NCBI GenBank assembly: GCA_009602725.1
Contig: WELB01000020.1
Coordinates: forward strand, 975,996 to 1,002,203
Direction: 5' to 3'
Length of the DNA: 26,208 nucleotides
DNA from: Spirogloea muscicola
Taxonomy: Eukaryota > Streptophyta > Zygnematophyceae > Spirogloeales > Spirogloeaceae
A program made the position numbers and the translations under genes. The notes beneath the pieces are model-generated. The model had not been told where the DNA came from, did no database searches, and worked only from the letters and a program-made list of their open reading frames with translations. Below, one piece after another: positions 11,520 to 19,241 of this stretch (its first letter is position 1; each line of letters starts with the position of its first letter).

Positions 11520-12355
11520 CGCGCCTTCTCTTACAGAGATGGAGGGCAAGTACTCCCTTCCAATCGGATTTTCTTCATCACAACCCGGGCTGGCCTTCCA
11601 CAGCCGCCGCTACCTCTGGATCGGATTTCATCACCAGACCTCACGGCCAGCGCTGGAGCGGGAGCGGAGGCGGCGGAGGAGTGGAGGAGACGGGCGCCGC
11701 CGCCGGGGAATAACCTTAGCGGCGGCAGCCCCGCCGAGCGCGGAGAGGGCGCGGTGCGGATATTCGGGGCGGCACCAGAATTCCGCAACCGCGGCACGCG
11801 CGGCACCACGTGGCGCACGCTGCGTCCAGACACCTCCAGAATCTCCCCCAGGCGACCCCTCGCCGGGAGGGCCTGCAGGGAATCTCCCAAATGCTGCCTC
11901 GCACACACGCTCGCCGCCGTCTGCGACGGCGCATCCTAGCGCCTTCCTCCTCAGAATTGAAGGGCTGATTGATGGAGAGGGTCGGAATCCTCTCCATCAC
12001 AAATTCGGTCTGGCCTTTCACAGCCGCCGGCTTCTCTGCATCAGATTTTATGTCCAGATCTGGGACCTGCGGCCAGCGCTGGAGTGCGAGCGGAGACGGC
12101 GGAGGAGGCGAGGGGACGAGCGCCGCCGCCCGGAAGATCTTCCCCTGCGCCGGCAGCCCCGCCGACTGCGGGGAGGGCGCGGTGCGGAATTTTTGCGCGG
12201 CACCAGAAATCTAAGTGCACAAGGCACGACGTGGGGCGCGCTGCGTTCAGGGTCCCCGGAAACTTCCCCCTGCGACGCCTCGCTGGGAGGCCCTCCGGAG
12301 AATCTCCCCGACCGCCGCCTCGCCCGCGCTCGCTGCCGTCTGCGACGGCGGCGGA
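11520..12355. repeat. tandem direct repeat, about 420-base unit, two copies
   Basis: Unit 1 (about 11520-11939) and unit 2 (about 11940-12355) align with the same offset along their length. GCGCCTTC occurs at 11520 and 11940, TGGCCTTYCACAGCCGCCG at 11591 and 12011, and GAATCTCCC at 11880 and 12300. Because the offset is close to a multiple of three, a 373-codon open frame (11335-12456) spans both copies. Its Arg/Pro-rich, low-complexity translation and the equally long frames in other phases argue that it is a by-product of the GC-rich repeat rather than a gene. The array ends about 190 bases upstream of the PstS-like start codon. Confidence 0.8.
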
Positions 12356-12472
12356 CCCGGCTGGCATCGCGGCCGGGGGCCCGGGCGGGGATCCTAGTTG
12401 AGGTGGCCTCGGGGATGCCCTGGAGGGGCCGCTCCGCGCCCCCCCAACCGCCGTAGTAAAGAAAGGAGAAGA

Positions 12473-12478
12473 TATAAG
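12473..12478 (+). promoter_or_regulatory. candidate TATA box (TATAAG) of the PstS-like gene
   Basis: The word GATATAAGCG lies 64 bases before the ATG at 12542 and just after a GC-rich stretch. That leaves room for a short 5' UTR. It is a match by position and sequence only. Confidence 0.4.
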
Positions 12479-12541
12479 CGGGAGCGGCTGGTCAAATCTG
12501 TCTCATCCTCGCAGCCGCGCCTCCTCTACACGCTGTCCGCC

Positions 12542-13504
12542 ATGGCCGCCCTCCTCGCCGCCGTGCTGGTCCTCGCCCTCGCCGCCTCCGCCGCCGCCAA
12601 CTCACCCTGCACGCCCAACACCACCTTCGTCTTCGGTGGCGCCACGTCCGTCCAGCAGCTGGAAAATCAAGTCATTGCCTCCTACAGCTCGGCCATCGGC
12701 TGCTACGCTAACGTCGGGTGCGCCGTCACCCGCCATGCCACCTCACTGCGCAGCACACGCGTGGGGCGCGAAGTCCTGCTCCGCTTTTGACACGAGATGC
12801 TGGCAGTCCCCCTCTGATGCCACGGCCACGGCCCTTTCTGTCTGCGCCGTAGTAGAGCCGGAACTTGATCAGCCATTCAGCCACTTCATAACACTGCGCT
12901 TGGCTCCTGGTCTTGCAGCTCCGGCGCCGGTTACAACGGCTTCAAGGCCCGCACGTACCTGGTTGCTGCCTCTGATGCTGCCATGACCTCGGCCCAGGAG
13001 AGCAACCTCGGCTTCGTCAGGTACACCGTGCCCCAGGGCCTGCAGTCCTACTCCCTACTCTACAACGGCACCACGCAGCTGACTCTGTCTTGCCAGAACC
13101 TTGCCGACCTGTACTCCGGCTTCTCCACCTCCATCGGAGCTGGTGCCATCACCATCCCGGTCGCTCGCTCCGATTCCTCGGGCACAAGCTTCGTCTTCTC
13201 GTCCTACCTCAACCTCTGCACTGCCGGGGGTATCCGCCCTTGGCCCGCCACCAAGGTTGGCGAGGTTGTGGCCTGGGGCTCACCCAACCTGGTGACTCAG
13301 AGTGGCTCTCAAGCCCTTGCCGCGTACGTGTTCTCCCACCCTGCTGCCGTTGGCTACCTGGGGACTCCTGTGGCCATCACCTTCGTCACTGGCAATATCC
13401 GCATCGCGCTGACCAACAATAAGGCTGGTCAGAACTACAAGGGCAGCTCCTGCTCCGTGACTGGCGCTATCCCAGTCTCCCTGCCCGCGGCTGACGCGAC
13501 ATGA
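12542..13504 (+). CDS. secreted PstS-like phosphate-binding protein, interrupted by in-frame TGA
   Basis: The product belongs to the type-2 periplasmic-binding fold, PstS class, which binds phosphate. Exon 1 is 12542-12717 and exon 2 is 12919-13504. The intron (GTGCGC...TTGCAG) is phase 2 and joins YANVG to SGAGYNGF. The ATG has a good context (CCGCCATGG) and opens a classic signal peptide (LLAAVLVLALAASAAA). PstS hallmarks are in order: GGATS near the N terminus, GSGAGYNGFKA, AASDAAM with the ligand Asp, and ARSDSSGTSFVF matching the Arg/Ser-Gly-Thr phosphate loop. A GYLG segment follows later. The frame stops at 13502-13504 after 253 residues, although homology continues in frame to 13843. 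Either it is a nonsense pseudogene or a truncated protein, or the base is a sequencing error. A phase-0 72-base intron 13457-13528 could skip the stop but would delete conserved sequence. GC content is visibly higher than in the LRR genes. Confidence 0.8.
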
Positions 13505-13843
13505 TCTGGTGTCAACACCATCTTCCAGCCTGGCTCCGGTGTCTGCCCTATGGTTTCCTTCGTCTACATCTGGGTGCCCAAAATATACGTCGCCCCTCCG
13601 ACACCGCCTGCCTGTGTCATCTGCTCCGCTACTCAACTCAAGACTTTCATGAACTTCATGTTCTCGACCAGTGAACTGGCCAAGCGCATGCGGTACTCCT
13701 GCGCTAGCGACCCGGCTGCATGGAAGTCCACCATGCAAGAGCTCCTCCGCGGTGGCATGACCGGTGGGGCCCCAGCTGTGCGTGCACGCCACGCTGTGAA
13801 TCCGAGAAGAGCGCGCCATAAAGAAGAAGACTGTTTCCAGTAG
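13505..13843 (+). pseudogene. C-terminal remainder of the PstS-like protein after the premature stop
   Basis: This stretch stays open for 112 codons in the same frame as exon 2. It starts SGVNTIFQPGSGVCPMVSF and contains TQLKTFMNFMFSTSELAKRM. It corresponds to the PstS C-terminal region, where the family has a D-W-S motif, a hydrophobic strand and a K-F-F-D-W-A-like helix. The Trp of the D-W-S motif is where the TGA sits (DAT-stop-SG). This fits a TGG to TGA change in an otherwise little-decayed gene. The last 30 residues are Arg-rich and may be past the original end. Confidence 0.65.
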
Positions 13844-14060
13844 AGGGCGATGGTCAGCCCAGAGAATAAATTGAGCTCGCCACAGGAGACGAGGTGGCGC
13901 AACAAGAAGAATGAGACGTAGCCAGCCGGCCAGAAGAGCTTCTCGGGGCAAGCGTCAAGAGGTAGGTGACAAGAGAGGCCAGCGCCCAGATGTTCACAAC
14001 ACTGAGCATGTATGTAGCGTTCCCACCGCTGAGAGGGTTCAAGCTCGAGTCAATGCTAAG
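13780..14060 (-). other. possible decayed membrane-protein fragment
   Basis: The minus strand reads SGGNATYMLSVVNIWALAS and LVTYLL. After a frame change near 13945 it reads CPEKLFWPAGYVSFFLL, and further on ELNLFSGLTIALYWKQ. Both segments are hydrophobic with aromatic residues, as in a multi-pass membrane protein. No family was recognised, and the upper part overlaps GGC-triplet-rich DNA. The lower end overlaps the PstS-like remainder on the other strand. It is offered only as a weak candidate. Confidence 0.2.
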
Positions 14061-14504
14061 TTGTGTAGCGAAGCCGCGCCTGCCATGGCGTGGCGACGAC
14101 GGCGGCGACAGCGGCGGCGACCTCAGCGGCGGCGACTGGGAAGCGACCGGACTAGGCGGGCCCGTAGGTGTTGAGAAGTGCAGGGTAACTGCCCTCCAGT
14201 GTCTGATGACCCCAGCCCGGCGGCGCGCCCTAGCGACGACGGTCTGGATCTCACGGATCCGACCCCAACCCAACGGTGCAGATTCAATCGAAATACCAAC
14301 CGCTGGGTTACACTCTTAGCCCTCCTAGACCTCGTCTACCGCTGTCCGGGATGAGCATCCCAAGGCGCTACAATGCAGCTCCACACAGGACAGCTAGACC
14401 TAGACCATATGAAGCTAGCAGTCAAAACTTAACATAAAACAATCTTTCCAACAACATGTAGTCCTGGTGGCACAGCCCAGTGTAGGCATTCTCCTTTGCC
14501 CCAG
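14061..14504. other. unassigned spacer with GGC-triplet run
   Basis: Bases 14095-14145 are a degenerate GGCGAC triplet run. No gene is supported in the rest. The 117-codon open frame crossing this region on the plus strand owes its length to the triplet run. Confidence 0.4.
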
Positions 14505-14601
14505 TGACGTGCGGTGTGACGCGCGAGTGATGCGCGTGTGACGCGCAGGTGATGCTCGAGGTGACGCGCGATGTGACGCGCCTGCAGGCCATGTGACGCA
14601 C
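14505..14601. repeat. array of TGACGCGC-like motifs at 11-12 base spacing
   Basis: TGACGTGC, TGACGCGC, TGATGCGC, TGACGCGC, TGATGCTC, TGACGCGC, TGACGCGC and TGACGCAC start at 14505, 14517, 14528, 14539, 14550, 14562, 14574 and 14594. The step is 11-12 bases until the last, which is 20. TGACG is the core of bZIP-type sites, and the spacing is close to one helical turn. A simple microsatellite origin is equally possible. Confidence 0.75.
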
Positions 14602-15184
14602 AGGCGCGCTGCTTCCAGAAGAATGCGGCTGCTGTCATCAAAAGTGCGGCTGTAAGAGCAGTCAGGTGCATGCAGAGGGTGTACATGACTATATTTAGCA
14701 GAGCCACAGGTTGGGCAGACAGGGCGCTCTTACCACCCCCGTATCAGTGATAGAATTGTCAAGTGAGCTGAAGGACAGGAAGAGCAATACCGCTGTGTAA
14801 CGTTCCCACTTACTGTGAGCGTTAACACAGAATGTTACGCTCACCTGATTGGCACGTACCGACCTGGCCTAGCCAGGTGGTCGCGCACGAGGGCCTCGGT
14901 GACGCAGTGTCCGCCCTGGCGCGCCTCGACATGGTCGGGCCCCGGCGTGAGCCGGTCCGACAGGTCGGCCACTCCCGCGGCGTGGGGCCTTCCGAGAATT
15001 CGCCCCTCGGGGTGGACCTCGTTCAGCCCTGCGGGGCGGGCCTACCCCTCGACAGGTCTGCCCCTCGGGCGGGCCTCGTTCGGCCCGCCCCCTGGCCCGC
15101 CCTTTGGGATTTGCTCCGAAATCCCTACGTCCGAACCCAATCAGGACTCGACCGCCTAATTGCCCGTGAACAGGGGTTGGGTCA
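14602..15184. other. unassigned spacer with a GC-rich 58-base duplication
   Basis: Around 14868-15110 the sequence is GC-rich. GCCCCTCGGG...CCTCGTTC.GCCC occurs at 15002 and again at 15060. The long minus-strand frame here is Arg/Gly/Pro-rich and is judged to be compositional. Just before 15185 the recognisable retroelement homology begins. Confidence 0.45.
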
Positions 15185-15852
15185 TTACAGGGATTCTCAT
15201 AGTATGATGATGCCTTGCTCATGGGTGACCACACGCTCAGGTGTGCCAGAGGCAGTGAACGCACGGGCTCTCACAACCTCCTACGTGACGCCATGCATGG
15301 CATCGTCAAGGAGGCGGGATACCAAGTGGCGTTGGAGAGCACCTGGGTGATGCCCGTCCACTCCGCAACGGGGTCCCTTGGACGAGGCGTGTTGATCTGG
15401 TTGGCGTCTCCCTTGGAGTTGGCAAGCCTCTTCATGGACGGCGTCCTAACCGACAGCTTCCGGACGAAGGGCCTCATTACTTCTGAAGGTGGCCGAACAC
15501 AAGAATTTGCTTAAGTACAAGGACCACCCGGCGGGTGATACCTTTTACCCCCTGGCCATGGACATCCATGGGTGTTACGGGGGTCAGCGATCCTCGTTAC
15601 TTTTGCTGCTGGCCTCTCAAGCTGACCCAGCGGCGTCGGGAAGAGGGTGCAGCCCTTCCCGGTGGCTCGGTGCCTCAAGGTCTTGTTTCCTGCTACCGAA
15701 TGCGTTCATCTATGTGCCTACGGCGTTCCCAGGCGATTGCTTTGCATCGCCGGGCTGGTCGCGCCCTTGCAGCAGCCTCTGGTTTGCTCAGCGGGCTTGC
15801 TTTTCTTCCCCTCAGCTCATCTGACTTCCTACTGCTGACACGCGGGTATTGA
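15185..15852 (+). mobile_element. retroelement C-terminal fragment, copy 4 (plus strand)
   Basis: This is the best-kept endonuclease-region copy and belongs to a diverged subfamily. It reads GDHTLRCARGSERTGSHNLL, then RDAMHGIVKEAGYQVALEST and WVMPV (15215-15360). After a frameshift near 15490 comes AEHKNLLKYKDHPAGDTFYP, then LAMDIHGCYGG. After another shift comes GLVSCYRMRSSMCLRRSQA, then LHRRAGRALAAASG, and the ORF ends SSDFLLLTRGY at 15852. The Cys/His plus R-x-x-HN pattern and the later A-E-x-K...Y match the order in R2-type restriction-like endonuclease domains. The alignment with copy 2 on the opposite strand (AGYQVALE / AGYCAIVE; DHPAGD / DYPRSD) shows common descent. It lacks any reverse-transcriptase region and is 5'-truncated. 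Confidence 0.78.
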
Positions 15853-16029
15853 GGGCGCCGTGTCTGCCTAGCCTTTGGCTTCGTCATGAACACCTGTATG
15901 CATCTGGCTTGCAGTTTACAGCCGATTCTTTACAATCAGCAGCCGCATTCTTCTAGTAAAGGGGCGATGGCTGTTCAGAAAGGAACGAAAATATCTTGAA
16001 GGGCCAAGGAAATTGCTAAAGCACACAGC
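15853..16029. other. spacer between two convergent retroelement ends
   Basis: The 3' ends of copy 4 (plus) and copy 5 (minus) point at each other across this 180-base stretch. No gene is seen. Confidence 0.4.
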
Positions 16030-16260
16030 GACTTAAGTGGCCACTGGGTGCTCAATATCCCATCCCCTGTTGACCAGCCATAGCTCAGAGAAAGTAGTCT
16101 CCGCGTAGCGGGTCCCCTGTCTATAGCCAGAGACTGCAGCCAAAGCGCGACCGGCACGCAAACGCAATGCGCGTGCCATCGACCGCTGCAGCGATACTGA
16201 CAGGCGCATGCGATACACCTGGGCGAGAGAGCCTGCTGCGACGTAAGGGCAAATGCTGTG
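16030..16260 (-). mobile_element. retroelement extreme C terminus, copy 5
   Basis: The minus-strand frame reads AAGSLAQVYRMRLSVSLQRS, then LRLRAGRALAAVSG, and ends SELWLVNRGW plus ten residues. These align one for one with the plus-strand copy 4 (GSVPQGLVSCYRMRSSMCLR, then RRAGRALAAASG, SSDFLLLTRGY). No endonuclease-region sequence is recognisable upstream, so the fragment begins near 16260. Confidence 0.7.
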
Positions 16261-16330
16261 AGATGCCAGCACGAAAGGAACAAAAAAGAGAGGAACGAAC
16301 AAGGTTTAGAAGAAGCAAGCGCTTCCAAGG

Positions 16331-16995
16331 GGAGAGGAGTGTATATAAAGCGATGGAGGGCCGGGGTGCCCAAGTACGAAGGCAAGCACACTGACAAATG
16401 TACATTACCTGCTGCTAAGCTGACCCGCTCAGTAACCACGAGTCAGCACATAGAGGTCGATAAGTGATGCCCAAGTATGGGACGGCACTTTTACAAGCCC
16501 TAGTGCCACCAGCTAATTCTCGACCAGCTTTCTGGTGCAAAGCATGAGCGTGAGCTTGCTGTAAACAGGCTGCTGTAAACAGGCTGACACACGACGTTGC
16601 AAAAATGATAAGTAGGCTGCCGGCATGCCCATCTCGGCTGGAAGCGTATCCTCACGTCGTACATATCTCAGAACTGCAATGTTCTCAAGAAAAGGATGAA
16701 AAGGAGGACCCATGCAGCCAAAGTTGTCAACTAGCGGCTGGTAGGAGGTGATCGCTACGGGGGTAGTCAGAGGTAGTACTGCTCTGCACTGCTCACTCAT
16801 AGCCAGCAACCTGGGTCGATGCTGGACACTTGGCCGCCTCCGTTATAACCACGTCGACTAAGGCTCGTGGACCTCCGCCAGGTCGTACACTGACGATGTC
16901 TAGGGTGCGATGGTGATGGCGTCCCTGAGCGTCCGTGATGATGGGCGTTATGTAGTTCAGTTCCACAATGACGCTGTAGTGTCCCCACCTGTTAC
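16331..16995 (-). mobile_element. retroelement C-terminal fragment, copy 6
   Basis: The minus strand reads GHYSVIVELNYITPIITDAQ, then TLDIVSVRPGGGPRALVDVV and ITEAAK, in one frame at 16970-16800. This is the clearest D-I-V...L-V-D-V-V-I-T-E string, comparable to the catalytic PD...DV core of R2-type restriction-like endonucleases, with Leu where Pro is expected. Further on come LSFLQRRVSACLQQ, then AHAHALHQKAGREL, and finally ASLIDLYVLTRGY plus TGA. A tandem 14-base duplication (16558-16571 and 16572-16585) shifts the frame within the basic stretch. The 3' UTR-like tail (GGAGGGCC at about 16355) is shared with copies 1 and 2. Upstream similarity to copy 2 is lost at about 16995. Confidence 0.78.
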
Positions 16996-17273
16996 GTGCC
17001 GTTAACCGTGGGTTAAACGCTGACGCGTAGTAACGGCGCGCGGCCCCAGCATCGTTGGTTTGCGACACGTGAGCGACGCGCGACAGTGACGCGCGGCGCG
17101 CCGCGGCTCACCGGAGGTGCCGCCGCATGGCCGCCGGGCCGCCGGGCCGCCGACATTATGGCCGCCGCGCCGGCGGAGCGGCCGCCGTATCGCCGCCGGG
17201 ACTCACGAGGCTCCCGGGGTGGAGCGACCGCCGTGGCGTCACCGTCAATTGGAAACGTGGGCGGGTGCTGATA
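16996..17273. other. GC-rich spacer
   Basis: The sequence is dominated by GCCGCC/GGCGCG words and two GACGCGCG motifs (17075, 17088) similar to the array at 14505. The short open frames are compositional. No gene is supported. Confidence 0.4.
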
Positions 17274-17424
17274 CTAAGGGCCGATTAACACTGGGACGGA
17301 CGGACGCGGCCGAGGGGTACGTGTCGCGCGGTATGTGGAACGCCCGGAATTAAAGCCCTTGCCAAGTCGAGGCCAAGTCGAGGCCAATCTGCGTCCGTCC
17401 GTCCAAGTGTAAGTCGGTCCTTAG
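17274..17424. mobile_element. MITE-like element with about 34-base terminal inverted repeats
   Basis: The left arm 17274-17307 (CTAAGGGCCGATTAACACTG then GGACGGACGGACGC) and the reverse complement of 17391-17424 (CTAAGGACCGACTTACACTT then the same 14 bases) match at 30 of 34 positions, with the inner 14 perfect. The 83-base centre contains a 12-base tandem repeat (GCCAAGTCGAGG). No transposase is encoded. No clear target-site duplication was found flanking the arms. The alternative is a long imperfect hairpin that arose by chance in a repetitive segment. Confidence 0.5.
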
Positions 17425-17849
17425 ACACCGTCCCGCTTCCACGACCTCAGCTCGCCGTGACTCGGAAACGAGGCACCAAGGCTGGAGGTAACCACATTGG
17501 CGCCATTGACACGGCTCCCCTGACAGCCGTCGACACTCAGGGCAGGAGAACTCAGCAGCATCATCTCATTGCCAGCACGAGAAGTGGAGTAGGCAACTAC
17601 GCCAAGGCAGCTTGGTCTGAGCCCGGCACGCCTCCCACGCAACATTGGCAGCGATGAGTTGTCGCCTTTGCAAGTGCACCAACACATCACACCATGAGCA
17701 CTTGAACGCCAGAGGGTCGTCATCATTGGGAAGAGGCTCCATCTGAGAGGCTTGCTCATGTGTTGTCGTCGTGCATTCGTCCACGTCCTGGCCAAGGTGC
17801 AGTTCTGTGCTCGCTGCAGCGTTGTGGGTTACCACGGGCTTTACAGAGG
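17425..17849. other. unassigned spacer
   Basis: The minus strand carries a stretch reading DPLAFKCSWCDVLVHLQRRQ in an 89-codon frame (17566-17835) with a CxxC pair. It resembles a zinc-binding fragment, but no family could be assigned and no splice context supports it. Confidence 0.3.
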
Positions 17850-18260
17850 GCAGCCGTCTGCTCGCTTGATCGCGGTGGCATTGTTGGGGCCGTTAAGGTG
17901 GAGCAGCTTGGTGATAGCTAAACCAGGACGTTGGTGGAGATACTCTCTGTGCTGGCTTGGCCAATTTGCTCTACGGGGCTGTTGGGGAGCAGTTCGCAGC
18001 TCGACCTGCTGCCGTGGGCATCCTGTGGCAGCCGGGGAGCAGTCACCTGCTCGCTCTGCCAAAGGAATCCTCTTCCTCCACGGGACTGCCAAAGAAGCCG
18101 TCTTCTGCTCGCTTAGCTGCCGTTGGCATCCTCCTGGCGAGCTGGAAGCAGTAGTCTGCTCGTTGTGCCGAGGCAACTCTGGCGCTTTCTCGAAGCAGTG
18201 CTCTGCTTTTCTGGTGCACCTAAATGTTCCAAGCCATCCTGGGCACATGCCTCTGCTCGC
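17850..18260. repeat. degenerate minisatellite with a unit of about 47-57 bases
   Basis: The word TCTGCTCGCT or a near variant recurs at about 17856, 18048, 18105, 18154, 18203 and 18250, each followed by a GCTGCC..GGCATCCT-like block and a GAGCAG or GAAGCAG block. The 190-codon plus-strand frame (17752-18324) and the 135-codon minus-strand frame across it show the same period in translation. They are thought to be by-products of the repeat. Confidence 0.6.
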
Positions 18261-19241
18261 TGGGCTGCCACGATCTCCCGAGCCCCCGCTATTGGGCGTC
18301 AGCCGCTGGTATGCGTACTTCTAAGCCGCTACTGAGAATAGCACACGATGTCATGTGGGGCCATCTAAACCCAGCACGATGTCGAAGAGGTGCGCTGGGC
18401 ACAACCCAGGCTGTTACGTATTACAGGAGATCCTTCAGCTGACCTTTTATATAGTCCGTGAGAGCTGTCAGCTTGACGGTGTTCCTGATATTGCTGGACC
18501 CTTGCACCCTCGTATGAGCTTGCGAGGCGCCCGCTGAAGGAATCTCAAAGCTCCGACTGCTAAAAGTGACGGTGGCACCTCTAATCATGTTATATTAATG
18601 AAGGCATCCATTCGGGCAGCCACCGTGAAGATGTAACCGTGGCCAAACTGTGATGTCCGAGGCGCGTTCACGAGAGAAGGGCCCCCTGCGCCCCGTCGCC
18701 GTAGCCAGAAACGGATTGCCCTATTTGACCATGTAAACGCTTGGGTGCCCAAGCATTAGCGGTCAGAAGCGGGACAGTCCACTTGGTTCGTTCTTCAGTG
18801 TCAGAAGCGTTCCACCCTTGAAACGAACCTGACACTAGGTCACCAGCACAGTCGCTCGCACCTTGCATCGGTAGGCGTCATTTGCACGTGTGCCGGCACA
18901 CATGTATGGCAACTTCGTTTCCTCTATGACGTATCGAAGCACAACCTTGAATGACCGTTAGAGGTGTGGTGTGTGAATGACTCCCTACTTATTTGTAAGA
19001 CTGATCTGCGGCACCGTGTGATTGCCTTGTGCACTCAAAAACGGTAAGATCCTGACCTGAAAGCAAGTGCTGGCTGTTTAATTGAGCCCGGGGCTCCTGA
19101 TCGCTGGAAATAGCTTGCCTTCTGATCATTTATAGTGACCGAAGTAACAATTCAGGCTACAAAACAATGTCGTGGCATGCCCTTAAGCACGGCCTTTTAA
19201 AAAAGATTGCTCGGCAAGTGTGATATTCGCACTTGTGTTGC
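18261..19241. other. intergenic region including the probable 3' UTR of gene B
   Basis: No coding sequence is supported. The part next to 19242 should contain the 3' UTR of the minus-strand gene B. No convincing minus-strand TGTAA was found close to its stop. Confidence 0.4.

Noticed and set aside
11335-12456. 373-codon plus-strand open frame, the longest in the window
   Set aside because: It lies entirely in GC-rich repeats. Several other frames of 100-250 codons are open over the same bases on both strands, and the translation is Arg/Pro/Ala-rich without domains.
13457-13528. 72-base phase-0 intron that would remove the premature TGA of the PstS-like gene
   Set aside because: It has GT and AG in phase, but it would delete residues that align with the conserved PstS region around the D-W-S motif, and it would be shorter than any intron modelled in the window. 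It is kept only as an alternative.
13633-13905. Minus-strand AAGSLAQEYRMRL string resembling retroelement copy 5 (AAGSLAQVYRMRL)
   Set aside because: It lies antisense to the PstS-like C-terminal region, which aligns convincingly with PstS on the plus strand. The flanks do not match the retroelement, and nucleotide identity over about 50 bases is only moderate.
13966-14319. 117-codon plus-strand frame after the PstS-like gene
   Set aside because: Its length depends on a GGC triplet run. No recognisable motif or splice context was found.
17752-18324. 190-codon frame as a Cys/Trp-rich protein gene
   Set aside because: The frame follows the minisatellite period and has a counterpart open on the opposite strand. 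There is no domain or signal peptide.
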